NCBI RefSeq assembly: GCF_002019855.1
Contig: NZ_CM007717.1
Location: forward strand, 8,069,750-8,133,749
From: Streptomyces antibioticus
Lineage (GTDB): Bacteria > Actinomycetota > Actinomycetes > Streptomycetales > Streptomycetaceae
DNA: 64,000 nt
Direction of reading: 5' to 3'
In this document: piece after piece, positions 23,354 through 33,400 of the stretch
How the letters are laid out: each line of letters starts with the position of its first letter
Position numbering within the stretch: the stretch's first letter is position 1
Translations under genes and position numbers: made by a program
The notes under the pieces: generated by a model
Seen by the model: only the letters and a program-made list of their open reading frames with translations
Databases searched by the model: none
Told to the model about the DNA's origin: nothing

Positions 23354-26329
23354 CTAAGGGCTACCGGTGCCGTGCACCTCGTGGGACAGCCGTCGCTCGT
23401 CCTCCGTCGCGCCGTTCGACGCGAGCCAGTCCAACTGGGCGCGTACGGCGGACCGTACCCACTCCTCGGTCGCCGTCACGGCTCCCGAGACGATCAGGTG
23501 GTCGGTCAGATGCGCCCCCGGCGGCTGGGCGGCCAGCAGTCGCCAGGCGGTACGGCGTACGTCGTCACGTTCGGCCGGGGGCATGCGGTGGGTCACCGCG
23601 ATGCCCACCAGCCGGTGGACCTGGATGGAGTCGGCGCGATGGTCGATCCGGGCGAGGCTGTACCGGTTCAGCGACCTGATCGCCCGTGCGAGCCTGAGGG
23701 GGTCGGTGGCCGGGAGTGTGTCCGGGGCCGATTGCTCCTTGCCGACAGCCAGGAACAGACTTCGGGGCAGCGGTGCCGAAGCCAGGTGGGCGCAGACCTG
23801 GAGGATGCGCAGCGCCAGCGGCGATTCCTCACGAAGCCGGTCCAGGGCGATGTTCCAGGCGGCGGCCACGGGCATGTCGTAGTGCTGGATGGAGTTCACG
23901 GACAGCAACTCGTCGTGCTTCTCCTGAAAGAGGTGAAGGTACTCCGGCACCGGCATACCGGTGTCGAGCAACCAGACGGACGCCTGCTCCAGCGCGAGCG
24001 GCAGGTCGCCCAGGGCCTCCGCCAGGCGATCGGCCTGGTCGTCACTGATGTGGTCACCGCGTCGACGCAGCAGGCTGCGGCTCTCCTGCCGGGAGAACAC
24101 ATCCACGTCCAACGTCCGTGCCACATGCGCCCATTGACTGTTCCGGGAGGTGACGAGAACCCGACCCGGGCCACTGAGCGGGAAGAAGGGCTGTACGTCC
24201 CACACCGACTCAGCGTTGTCGAAGACGAGTAGCCACCGCTGCCACAGGTCCCCGGTGCGCAGGGCCTCCAGGACGGCGGGTACCGCCTCGTTCGTGGGGG
24301 CGTCGGAGGAGAGCGGGAGTCCCAGGAGATGGGCGATCTGCTGGAAGGCGGCCATGATGCGTGCCGGTTGCTCCGAGGGTATCCAGCAGACGACGTCGTA
24401 GGCGTGGCTGTGCCGGTACACGTGCTCGATGGCGAGTTGCGACTTCCCGATGCCTCCCATACCGAGCAACACGTCGACGCCCGTCATGGGGCCATTCGGC
24501 ATCAACCGCTGCTCCAGAGCGGCGAGTTCACGTTCACGGCCGGAGAAGTGCACGTTGCGTAGCGGCAAGCCGTACCAGATGCTGGAGGGGCGGTGCGACC
24601 GGCCGCCAGTGGACAGTGCCACGGCCTCCGCCGTGGCCACGGCCGCTACAGGCACGGGCTGGTGGACCACCGCCTCGTCGGGCACCGCACGAATCCCGGT
24701 AGCCGCGAGCGGTCCCGACACAGCCCGCAGCACCGCCGTCGACAGCGTCATGTGCGCATGATCGGCCTCGGTCACGACAGGCGGCGTCGCGTCCTCGCCA
24801 CGGAACACCCGCAGTTGATACGCCAGGAACTCGTGCTGCACCCGGTCGGTGACGATGGGGCGCGCCATGCGCAGGGCCTGGAAGGTGTCCGCGCGGTTGC
24901 CGTACGCGAGCAGCTCCTCACGGACGCCGGGATCGAAGGCGAAGCCGCCCTCGACGCCCGCGGGCTCCATGAGCAACAGCTCGGAAGCGAGCAGCTCGCC
25001 GAGGTGTTCCAGCTTGAACCCCGGGTCCAGCAGGGGCGGCAGGCGGTGCACGACGGTCTCGGACAGCGGCAGCGCGGCCAGCCGGACGGCCCCGTCGAAC
25101 GCGGTCCGCGACAGACGGGAACGCGCTCGGCGAACGGCGTCCTCGGCACTCGGGGCGGCTGCCCGTGCCGCCGCCCCGGACCCCTCGGAAGCGCTGTCGA
25201 CGTCGAGCATCACAGGCAGCTTCAGCGGCTGGGACGTGCGCCGCCCGGCCGCCAACCGCGACCACTGACCCAGGAAGCCGGGACGGAGCCCCAGGACGGG
25301 CACCAGCGGCTCCGCCGGCCCCTCCGCGTCCCATCCCTCCTCGTCAAAAGCCAACTCGTCGAACGCGTCCTCCTCCGGCCGCCCGGACACGAGGAGTCCG
25401 GTGTTGCCGGGCCCGGGCGCGGCCAGGCGCAGCGGTACCGACCGGGCAGTGATTCCCGACAGCGCCCACGCTCGCTCGGGCAGCAGATGCACGACCGCGG
25501 TCGTGTGCGTACGGGCCAGGTCGCGCAGGAGCGCCGGCGCCGTCCCCGTACGCCAGGCGGCGCCGATGCCGTCGGTCAGGACCAGGACGACGCTGCGTCG
25601 GCCCGGGCCGCCCAGGGACCGGGGCGAGACCTCGTCAGCCCGGTTGCGCAGCACGGGCGGGCGGCCGTCGGCACCGTTCGTGGTGTCGAGCCTGAGCGTC
25701 CGTACGGTGGCGAACGCGTCGATGCGCGCCAGCAGTTCGGCGAACTCGGCGCCGGTCCGGTTCCACAGGTTCATCGTCGGGCTGTCGTCGATGATCAGCG
25801 TCGCCTCGTCCCAGGGGCGGCTGCGGGCCCGCCGGAACACGGGCAGCCAGAAGTCGTCCTCGGCGGCCCGCCGGGCGGTGGCCGCCTCGTCGAAGAGGCG
25901 ATCGCGGCTCTCGGCGGCGTGGGTCCGCAGCGGCCGTAGGGCGCGGGCGAGGGCCAAGGGGTTGGACAGCGCGGGCAGGCGGCCGGACGGTCCGCCGAGC
26001 GAGGGGGCGTCCTCCGAGGGGTGCCCGGACGGCCGTGGTTGCCGGGACGTGGCGCTCTCGGTGTCGACGCGGTCGGGCGCGCCGACAGTCGGCGCCGAAC
26101 GGTCGGGCAGCCGCACCTCGGCGGCGTCCGGGGGCGGCGGGACATGGTCGGCGGGCGGCGACGGGCTGGATTCCCGGGAGTCGGCGGGAACGTCCGTCGG
26201 GCGCGGATCGGGGTCGGTCGGGCCGTCCAGCGCACCGCCCCGCCGGCTGATCACGCTCGCCAGCCACATCGCCTCGGCGATCTCCATGGCCGTCAGATCG
26301 CCGGAGGGCTCGGGCCGTTGCTGCGTCAT
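23354..26329 (-). CDS. SAV_2336-type vWA-like / NB-ARC STAND NTPase (FxsT-like, no TPR array)
   Basis: 991 aa. Residues ~1-110 are a helical start plus a Pro/Asp-rich linker. At ~120-430 is the SAV_2336-type vWA-like domain with a MIDAS-like IIDDSPTMN (near 177) and VLVLTDGIGAAW. A linker ends with FSGRERELAALEQRL. The NB-ARC module follows: P-loop GMGGIGKSQLA (about 620), Walker B WLLVFDNAES, RNBS-like RVLVTSRNSQWA, GLPL-like ALGDLPLALEQA, then a winged-helix region. This order is that of FxSxx-COOH-system FxsT proteins, but those go on into a TPR array. Here the protein stops right after the first pre-TPR helices, and no radical-SAM partner is seen. It should be a nucleotide-switched signalling protein. 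Confidence 0.85.
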   Translation of the reverse strand: MTQQRPEPSGDLTAMEIAEAMWLASVISRRGGALDGPTDPDPRPTDVPADSRESSPSPPADHVPPPPDAAEVRLPDRSAPTVGAPDRVDTESATSRQPRPSGHPSEDAPSLGGPSGRLPALSNPLALARALRPLRTHAAESRDRLFDEAATARRAAEDDFWLPVFRRARSRPWDEATLIIDDSPTMNLWNRTGAEFAELLARIDAFATVRTLRLDTTNGADGRPPVLRNRADEVSPRSLGGPGRRSVVLVLTDGIGAAWRTGTAPALLRDLARTHTTAVVHLLPERAWALSGITARSVPLRLAAPGPGNTGLLVSGRPEEDAFDELAFDEEGWDAEGPAEPLVPVLGLRPGFLGQWSRLAAGRRTSQPLKLPVMLDVDSASEGSGAAARAAAPSAEDAVRRARSRLSRTAFDGAVRLAALPLSETVVHRLPPLLDPGFKLEHLGELLASELLLMEPAGVEGGFAFDPGVREELLAYGNRADTFQALRMARPIVTDRVQHEFLAYQLRVFRGEDATPPVVTEADHAHMTLSTAVLRAVSGPLAATGIRAVPDEAVVHQPVPVAAVATAEAVALSTGGRSHRPSSIWYGLPLRNVHFSGRERELAALEQRLMPNGPMTGVDVLLGMGGIGKSQLAIEHVYRHSHAYDVVCWIPSEQPARIMAAFQQIAHLLGLPLSSDAPTNEAVPAVLEALRTGDLWQRWLLVFDNAESVWDVQPFFPLSGPGRVLVTSRNSQWAHVARTLDVDVFSRQESRSLLRRRGDHISDDQADRLAEALGDLPLALEQASVWLLDTGMPVPEYLHLFQEKHDELLSVNSIQHYDMPVAAAWNIALDRLREESPLALRILQVCAHLASAPLPRSLFLAVGKEQSAPDTLPATDPLRLARAIRSLNRYSLARIDHRADSIQVHRLVGIAVTHRMPPAERDDVRRTAWRLLAAQPPGAHLTDHLIVSGAVTATEEWVRSAVRAQLDWLASNGATEDERRLSHEVHGTGSP

Positions 26330-26480
26330 CGCTCGTGTCCCCCCGTCCTCGGTCTCGTCCGTCTTCGCTCGCGTCCCGGCTCGCTCCGTCGGGATCGTCC
26401 AAGAGCACCGCCACGTCCCACATCACCACCGGCACCCCGGCCGACGGTGAACGGTCCCAGACGGTAGCCCCGTTCCCGGG

Positions 26481-27560
26481 TCAGTAGTCGGACAGACGCC
26501 GCCACACGGCGGCCATCAGCTTGTCCCACTGCTCGCCCTGTGCGGGGTGGTCCCCGGAGGTCATCAGGTGGACGGCGTTGAGGAGTTGATCGGCGGCCAA
26601 CCCGCCCGACCTGGAGCTTCGTTCGTGGAACTGCGCGATGACGTCACGGGCTCTCTCCGCCACCTCGGCCGAGAAGTGCGCGGCCACCATCGCCGCCAAC
26701 TCCTCGACGCCGGGCTGCGGAATGTCCAGACGCAGACACCGGCGCAGGAAGGCCGCGGGGAACTCCCGCTCCCCGTTGCTCGTGATGACCACGATCGGAA
26801 AGGCCCGGCAGCGCACCCGCCCGCCCTGCACGGGCACCCTGATGTCGGGGTCGTCGGTGTGCACCTCCACATACGGTGACCTGGCCTCGGACCGCACCAG
26901 TTCGGGTATCTCGAACGTTCCCTCCTCCAGCACGCTCAGCAGGTCGTTGGGCAGATCGATGTCGCTCTTGTCCAACTCGTCGACCAGCAGGACCCGGGGC
27001 CGTTCGTACGGCAACAGAGCGGTGCCCAGCGGACCGAGACTGAGGAAGTCACCGACCGACGGGGCCTCTCCCGCACCCTCGGAATCCGTCGCGACGCCCG
27101 GGACACCGCTCATGGCCCGCCAGGTCGCCGTGGCCTGCACGCGGCCGATCGCGTCGTAGGAGTAGAGCCCGTCCTGGAGCGTGGTACGGCTGGTGACGGG
27201 CCAGTACAGGACCCGTCCCAGGCCCAGCTCGTGGGCGATCCGGTACGGCAGCGTGGACTTGCCGGAACCGGGCCGTCCCGTGACCAGCAGCGGACGGCGC
27301 AGACACAACGCCGCGTTGATGACGTCCAGTTGCGCCTTGTCGGTCGGCGCCGTCGGCGAGAAGGTCCCGAGGCGGCGCCGGATCTCGTCCGCGTCCTCGG
27401 GCGGGCCGGGCTGCGGGGGACCGCCGTTGAAGGTGCGCCAAGGGGGAGGGGGCGGGAGGTCGTCGATCCCGTCCGGCCGAGGCACCCCCGTGCCCCGGTA
27501 GATCCCCCAGTCCGGGTCGGACGGACTCGCGGGCCCGTAGTCGGAGACATCAGTGGTCAC
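26481..27560 (-). CDS. MoxR-type AAA+ ATPase of a VMAP ternary system
   Basis: 359 aa from the GTG at 27,560 (AAAGGGGGAA upstream). Pro-rich N-terminus (~75 residues), Walker A LLVTGRPGSGKSTLPYRIA (about 80-98), Walker B RVLLVDELDKSDIDLPNDLL (about 180-200), sensor-1 PIVVITSNGEREFPAAFLRR and a helical lid. MoxR ATPases act as chaperone-like motors with vWA partners; in the conflict systems described by Aravind and colleagues they form a ternary core with vWA and VMAP proteins, and all three are present here. It lies 135 bp after the SAV_2336 gene and 151 bp before the NB-ARC gene. Confidence 0.87.
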   Translation of the reverse strand: MTTDVSDYGPASPSDPDWGIYRGTGVPRPDGIDDLPPPPPWRTFNGGPPQPGPPEDADEIRRRLGTFSPTAPTDKAQLDVINAALCLRRPLLVTGRPGSGKSTLPYRIAHELGLGRVLYWPVTSRTTLQDGLYSYDAIGRVQATATWRAMSGVPGVATDSEGAGEAPSVGDFLSLGPLGTALLPYERPRVLLVDELDKSDIDLPNDLLSVLEEGTFEIPELVRSEARSPYVEVHTDDPDIRVPVQGGRVRCRAFPIVVITSNGEREFPAAFLRRCLRLDIPQPGVEELAAMVAAHFSAEVAERARDVIAQFHERSSRSGGLAADQLLNAVHLMTSGDHPAQGEQWDKLMAAVWRRLSDY

Positions 27561-27695
27561 GCGGTTCCCCCTTTCGCCGGCCGAGCTGCGGCCGGACGGT
27601 GCTGTGGCACGTACGCTGTGGCACTCACCTCGTGTGCCCATCCTGGCGAAGATTCGCGCCACGATCGGCCGAACTGCGGTATTCGTCGGTGGACT

Positions 27696-28997
27696 TCACC
27701 GCCCCGGTTCGCCGGGCCGCGGACGGTACGGTCCCGACACGGCGCTCAGGACCGCCGCGCGGACCCGGTGGAACGCCGCCGACTCCGGCGTGGGAGGCTC
27801 CGGGGCCCGAGGGGCAGCCGTCGTCAGGTTGTCCCACCCCCGCAGACCGACGACCCCGAGGTCCCGGTCCAGGAAACGCACAGCGTCCTCGAAGAGCCGT
27901 ACCGTGTCAGCGCGAGTGGCCGCGGAGAGCAGCAACTCCCTTACCCCGTCCGGGAAGTCGAAGGTGACCTGGTCGTGTCGGCGTATGGACTCCCGGCCCA
28001 CCACCGGCACCAGCAGCCCGGCGATGATCAGCTCCGAGAGCAGATGCGGCGCGGAACCGGGGATCAGCCGGGACTGCACGCGCTGCATCACCGGCAGGTT
28101 CAGCGGTACGGCGGCCAGGGCCCGGGCCAGTCGCAGCGCCCACTCCGTGCCCGCGTTCTCGAACACCGCGAGCAGGTCGGCGGCCGACGCCGGGCCGTCC
28201 TGCGGGGCGGCGGGAGCCGTGTCCGCCGGGTCGCGGGGGACCAGCACGGCGGGCAGCCGTATCCAGCCGTTCGCACCCCCGGTCAGGAAGTCGGCCCACT
28301 GCTTGAGATGGTCCTCCCGCAGAGCGAGAACGGGCACCGGGAACACCCCAGGGCGTGTCTCCTCCCAGCCGGTCAGACGGGACGGCGCCCCGTCGGCGCC
28401 CGTGGGCAGCAGGGTCAGGGGCTCGGGCCGGATCCCCGTGCTCGGCCACAGCCGGTCGTGCACGAGATGGATCACCGCGACGGAGTGGTTCTGTCCGAGG
28501 GCGTGCAGGGGACCGTCCAGGGCCCCGAGCTGCCAGGCGGACGCGATGCCGTCGGTCAGCACCAGGAGAGGTCCGGGCGGGACGCGCTCAGGAGCGACCG
28601 CCGAGGGCCGCGGTCCGTGGCTGTCGAACTCGACGACCCGTTCCTGACGGCACAGCCCCAGCCGGATCAGCAACTCGACCAGGCCCCGCACGACCGGTTG
28701 CCAGACCTCCATGGACAGCGCGTTGTCGACCGCGACCGTCATCTCCCAGCGCCCCGCCGCTCCGGCGCCCCGGTGATGGCGCTCCTCGGCCAGGAACGCC
28801 TGGTCCTCGACCGTGTCCGAGGGGGTGCCGTCCAGCAGCGCGTGCAGCGCCCGGATGATCTGCCGTTCGCCGAGCGGTCCCACGGCGGGTGCGCCGGGGC
28901 GCGGCCACGGCGGGCGCTCCAGGGCGCGGACCATCACCCAGGAACGGGCGGCCGGTCCCTCCGCGTCGGCAGGTGCCGTCTCGGCCTCCCCGCTCAC
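27696..28997 (-). CDS. SAV_2336-type vWA-like protein of a VMAP ternary system
   Basis: 433 aa from a GTG that overlaps the VMAP stop (GTGA). It is related to the N-terminal half of the 991-aa NB-ARC protein: WEMTVAVDNALSMEVWQPVV, then GPLLVLTDGIASAWQLGA, then HSVAVIHLVHDRLWPSTGIR. The TDG motif supports a vWA fold. The MIDAS-like DNALS has alanine where the other copy has serine (DDSPT), so metal binding may be weakened. The C-terminal half is helical (LLSELIIAGLLVPV; VRELLLSAATRADTV). It is expected to bridge the MoxR ATPase and the VMAP protein; it has no recognisable enzymatic site. Confidence 0.82.
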   Translation of the reverse strand: MSGEAETAPADAEGPAARSWVMVRALERPPWPRPGAPAVGPLGERQIIRALHALLDGTPSDTVEDQAFLAEERHHRGAGAAGRWEMTVAVDNALSMEVWQPVVRGLVELLIRLGLCRQERVVEFDSHGPRPSAVAPERVPPGPLLVLTDGIASAWQLGALDGPLHALGQNHSVAVIHLVHDRLWPSTGIRPEPLTLLPTGADGAPSRLTGWEETRPGVFPVPVLALREDHLKQWADFLTGGANGWIRLPAVLVPRDPADTAPAAPQDGPASAADLLAVFENAGTEWALRLARALAAVPLNLPVMQRVQSRLIPGSAPHLLSELIIAGLLVPVVGRESIRRHDQVTFDFPDGVRELLLSAATRADTVRLFEDAVRFLDRDLGVVGLRGWDNLTTAAPRAPEPPTPESAAFHRVRAAVLSAVSGPYRPRPGEPGR

Positions 28998-30451
28998 AGC
29001 CCGCTCCACACCGGCTGCCGGTAGGGGTCGTCCCACAGCAGGACCAGTCGTGCGCCCGCCGGGGACCGTCGGCGCAGATCGAGAAGCCGGTCGGGCAGGT
29101 CGGCGAGCCGGCCCGGCGAGAGCAACTCCTCGGCCGCGGCCCGGAAGTCCGGGCGTGAACAGTCCTCGATGTCCCAGAGCAGGATGGGGAAGCCGAGTTG
29201 CAGGGCGGCCCGGGCCTCCCGCTGGCCGCGCGGGCTTCCGGCGCCCGGCGGCGTGCTCAGCACGCATCCCACCAGCCCGGCGTCCGACGTCAGCGCCCCG
29301 TAGAGCTGGTAGCCCTCGACGCCCTCGTCCAGGCGGTTCCAGCGCACCGACGAGGTGGCTTCGGAGGCGCTGAGGCGATTCCAACGCTCCATCCATCGCC
29401 GGTGCGACGCGCGGTTGCGCAGCCGTTCCAGGCTACGGACGACCACGGGCCGGTCGCGCATGCCGATCCCGGTGACGTCGTCCCGCCGCATGAGGTCGGC
29501 AGGAAGATTGAGCAGCGCCAGCGGCAGGATGAGTTCGACGGCGCCGAGCGCCTCCGTCGCACGCACCTCGTCCGCGATCACGCCCGCCACCGCGGACGCG
29601 ACCTCGTCGGCGGTGACCGACTGCTCGTCGCCCGGCACCAGGTCGTGACCCGATCCCACCCATCGCGACAGCGTGTACCGGTCGGACTCCAGGAGATCGG
29701 GGGCCAGTTGCACCATCAGCAACCGCTCCGCGCGTGCTCCCTCCGCCCGGTGCGCCAGGCGCCGGGCATGGTCCAACTCCTCCTCCAGTGACCAGGCCCG
29801 CGCCCAACTGTCCAGCCAGGAACCGAGGACCCGGGTCCCCCGTTCACCGTGTGTGCGGACGAACTGGTCGTCCTCGGCGAGCAGCAGCAGGAACTCGGCG
29901 GCGGGCGGCAGACCGGACGCCGGCACGTTGAGGCCCAGCAGATACAGGAACGCCGACCAGGCCGTGACGCAGTGACCGGGCAGCCCGTCGATACGGCCCC
30001 CCGCCGCCTGTCGGCCCAGAGCCGGGAGCGCGGGCGACTCCAGGTCGCCGAGGAGGGCGCGCAGGGCACTCCAGTCGGCACCGGGAAGCAGCTCCAACCC
30101 CTGCCATTCGTCGGCGAGTTGAGCCAGTGCGCGGGCCGTCTCGGAGCTTCCCGCCGTGGCGGTCACCGCCTGCTCCAGGGTGCGCAGGCCGAAGGGCTCG
30201 CTCAGACAGGTGTCGACGACGGTTCGCAGCGCCTCGGGCCCCGACACGTCCCCGCCGACCGGCAGAGGCCGTTGCAGTACCTGCTCCAGGTCGTCGAGCC
30301 AGACGTGTGTGGTGCGGACGACGGACGGATCGTCCGCGAGCAGCTCCAGCAGCGCCGTGCGCACCCGCGTGGTGTCGGACAGGGGCGGCCGCGTCGGCCG
30401 GCCCCGCCGAGAGACGTCACCTTGCCAGGGGAAGCCGGGCAATTCGCTCAT
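28994..30451 (-). CDS. VMAP protein: effector-associated domain 2 plus VMAP-C domain
   Basis: 485 aa. Residues ~28-100 (TALLELLADDPSVVRTTHVW ... LSEPFGLRTLEQAVTATAG) match the pattern of effector-associated domain 2, an alpha-helical adaptor that recruits effectors by homotypic contact. The middle is helical. The C-terminus carries the VMAP-C hallmark (AALQLGFPILLWDIEDCSRP; then ARLVLLWDDPYR). VMAP proteins (vWA-MoxR-associated proteins) are the third partner of the ternary conflict systems. The start ATG overlaps the NACHT stop (ATGA) and the stop overlaps the vWA start (GTGA), so the three genes are translationally coupled. Confidence 0.85.
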   Translation of the reverse strand: MSELPGFPWQGDVSRRGRPTRPPLSDTTRVRTALLELLADDPSVVRTTHVWLDDLEQVLQRPLPVGGDVSGPEALRTVVDTCLSEPFGLRTLEQAVTATAGSSETARALAQLADEWQGLELLPGADWSALRALLGDLESPALPALGRQAAGGRIDGLPGHCVTAWSAFLYLLGLNVPASGLPPAAEFLLLLAEDDQFVRTHGERGTRVLGSWLDSWARAWSLEEELDHARRLAHRAEGARAERLLMVQLAPDLLESDRYTLSRWVGSGHDLVPGDEQSVTADEVASAVAGVIADEVRATEALGAVELILPLALLNLPADLMRRDDVTGIGMRDRPVVVRSLERLRNRASHRRWMERWNRLSASEATSSVRWNRLDEGVEGYQLYGALTSDAGLVGCVLSTPPGAGSPRGQREARAALQLGFPILLWDIEDCSRPDFRAAAEELLSPGRLADLPDRLLDLRRRSPAGARLVLLWDDPYRQPVWSGL

Positions 30452-33400
30452 TGCGGCCCCCCGAGGTCAGGCATCGACGGGATCGACACCGTGGGCGGTG
30501 TCGTCGGCATCGGATCATGGACGTAGCTCCCGAGCCGCTGCCCCAGCGCGGTCACGAGGGTGGACAGTACCTCCCGCACCTCCGGATCGGTCACCCTCCC
30601 CGCCGTCAGTCGTTGCCCGATCCACCGGGCCACGCTCGCGTGATCGGTCGGCGTGTCGGTGGGGTACGGCGTCGGCAGCCAGTCCATGACGACGTTCGCG
30701 GCGGCCTCGTGCAGCACGGGGTCGCCCGGTACGAGCCCGAGCAGCAGCGGCCGCCAGACACCCAGGATCCCGAGCCCCACCAGCCGTGCCCGCTCCAGGC
30801 TGGGATGACCGTCCACCACGTCCAGGTGCTGAAGCCATGTCTGGGCTTCCCGCAGTGCGCGCTGGTCCTGTCTCTCCGCCGCGAGCCGCCCGAACCAGCC
30901 GACGGCGGTGATGGCGTGGGCGGACAGCGCCACTTCGAGAACGCCGTGCCCGGAGTGCACGTAACGCACCGGCGTCGCGGCCGCCACCGGCGAACCCGCG
31001 ACGGCCTCCACGAACCCCGAGGCTCCCCGCAGCCCCGCGTAGGACACGGCCAGCACCCGCCGCAGCACGTCCTCCGGCGCGCCGAACTCCTCGGCGTCGT
31101 AGGGGAGTCGGCTCAGCAGTCGCCGACGCGCGTCGGCCGAGAGCGTCAGACCCTCCGGGCGCCCGCCGGCCGTGAGCAGGAAGTCGATCGCGCCCATGTA
31201 GCCGAGGGCTTCCTCCAGGCTGTCGTCGTCGGGTCGCTCCAGCAACCGGGTGAGGACGTCGTCGTCGATCTCGGACTCGTAGAAGGTCCGGGCCCAGGAG
31301 CCGTGCATGGCCTGCCGCACGCCGTGCCGTTCCAGCTCCCGGGCGGTCGTGTGCGCCAGTTGGACCCGCCCCTGCCGCGAATGGCGGCCGACCGCGGTGA
31401 CCAGGGCGGCCAGCACGTCCAACCGGTCGGGCCCCGGCGCGGCGGTGATCCGGCGGATGATCCGCCGTGCCAGGACGAGAGACCCCGGGCCGAGGCCGCC
31501 GATGGCGGTGGCGGCCGCCAGCAGCCGTCGATCGGACGACTCTGCCGAGATCAGCCCCAGCAGATCCCAGGGCGGCCCCGACGGATCGGACAGCATCCGG
31601 TGCGCGGCGGCCACCGCCGACAGTTCGTCGCCCTCGGCGAAGACCCGCAACGCCTCCGACCGCGTCTCGTCCTCCGAGAGGAGAAGGGAGGCCGCGGGAT
31701 CCTCGGGGTCGGCGGCGAGCCGGGCACGCGCGGGACCGTTCAACAGCCCCGACCAGTCCGGGAGATCGGCGAGACCGGGCACGAAACGGTGTTCCAGCAG
31801 CAGGTCCAGCATCGACGGATCACGTGACTGCCCGAGCACGGCGAGCAGTTCGGCCCGCTCCCTCGCCAGCGCGGCGCTCTCGGCGGCGACCGAGGTGCCG
31901 TCCGCCTCGGCGTCGGCCGCGCGCAGCCGTTCGGCACAGGCGGCCTCACGAAGGGCCTGCTGACGCGGTGTCAGGACGATGTCCAGGGCGGCCAGGGCCG
32001 CGCACGCCTCCCGGACGAGTGACCAGGGCGCGTCCGCCTCGACGCGTTCGCCCGCGTACCCGCTGAGGGACATGAGCCTCGCCCGGCCGATCGCCCGCAG
32101 CGCGGCCACCTCCACCTCGGTCGGCGCGCGATCCGGTGCGCCGAGGACGGCGTCCACGGCCTGCCGCAGCGCGGCGAGATCGGCGGAACCGCGGTCGCCG
32201 TCGCGGCGGGCGGCGGCGGTGTCACGGCTCAGCGGATCGGTCATGGCCCGCAGGGCGGCGACCCGGGCGCCCGCCGGGCGGTCCGGTCCCGCGGCGACGT
32301 CGGCCAGGACCGACCAGGCGGGCTCCCGGCGCAGCACCGCCAGCGCGGTGGCCGCCCGCTGCCAGGCCGTGCGCCCCGCGCCGGGAGCCTCCAGCGTCTC
32401 CTTCCGGCGGGCGACGAAGTCCCGGGTCAGGTCGGGCGGCGGGGCCAGACAGTGACGCAGCAGCCAGGCGCCGTAGCGCGGATCCGCCGAGGCCGCCGTC
32501 TCCAGGAGCCGGGTGACGCCGCTCCGGTCGTCCGTCGGGAGGCCGACCAGCATGCGGGCCGCCTCCTGCCACTCGAAGCGCAGGATCCTGCGCAGCGGCC
32601 CGTCCGGATCCGTGGCCGCCGACCGGGCCAGAGCCCGCGCCGCGAAGTAGCTCCGGAACAACTCGTGGAAGAAGCCCACCGATCCGTGCTCCTCGGTGAG
32701 GAACTCGGAGGCGATCACCTCGTCGAGCACCTCCCGCCAGTCCGGGCGTACCTCTTCCAGGCGAGGGCCGAGCACGCTCAGCGGGACGCGGGCGAGGTTG
32801 CCGCTCTCCGTCAGATGCTCGCCGACGGCTTCCAGCAGCGGCAGCTTGTCCGCCAGGCCGTACCGGAAACGGTTGTCGGCGGTGTCGTCGTCCTCATGGT
32901 GCCGTTCGGTGAGGTACCAGGTGGTGAAGGCGGCGAACAGCTCGCCGACGGACCGCGGCGGCGGGTCGAGGGACGTCTGCGCCTCGACGGCCATCCACAG
33001 GAACAGGGGAGTGCCCATCAGCCGGCGCAGACCCGCCGGCGCACCCGCTCCGCCGTCCGTGTCGGCGTCGCCCTCGTCGTCGAACAGCAGGCCCGCGAGC
33101 CGTCCGCCCGTGTAACTGCGGGCCTGTTCACGGGTGACGGGATGCAGAACCACCGTCGGCAGACGCAGAATCTCGGCGGGCGCCGCGTGGTAGGCCGAGG
33201 TGCGATGACAGACGCTCAACCGGACGGCGGGATGGTCGGCGCGCAGCCGCTCCAGCCACCGGGACACGGTCGTCCTGGCCTGCTCGGAGACCTCGTCCAG
33301 ACCGTCGACCAGCACATGGACCCCGTCGAGGGCGAGGAGCGCCGCGTAGGTGGCGGCGTCCGCCGGATCCGCGCCGGGGCAGGTGAGGGCCAGCAGCTCG

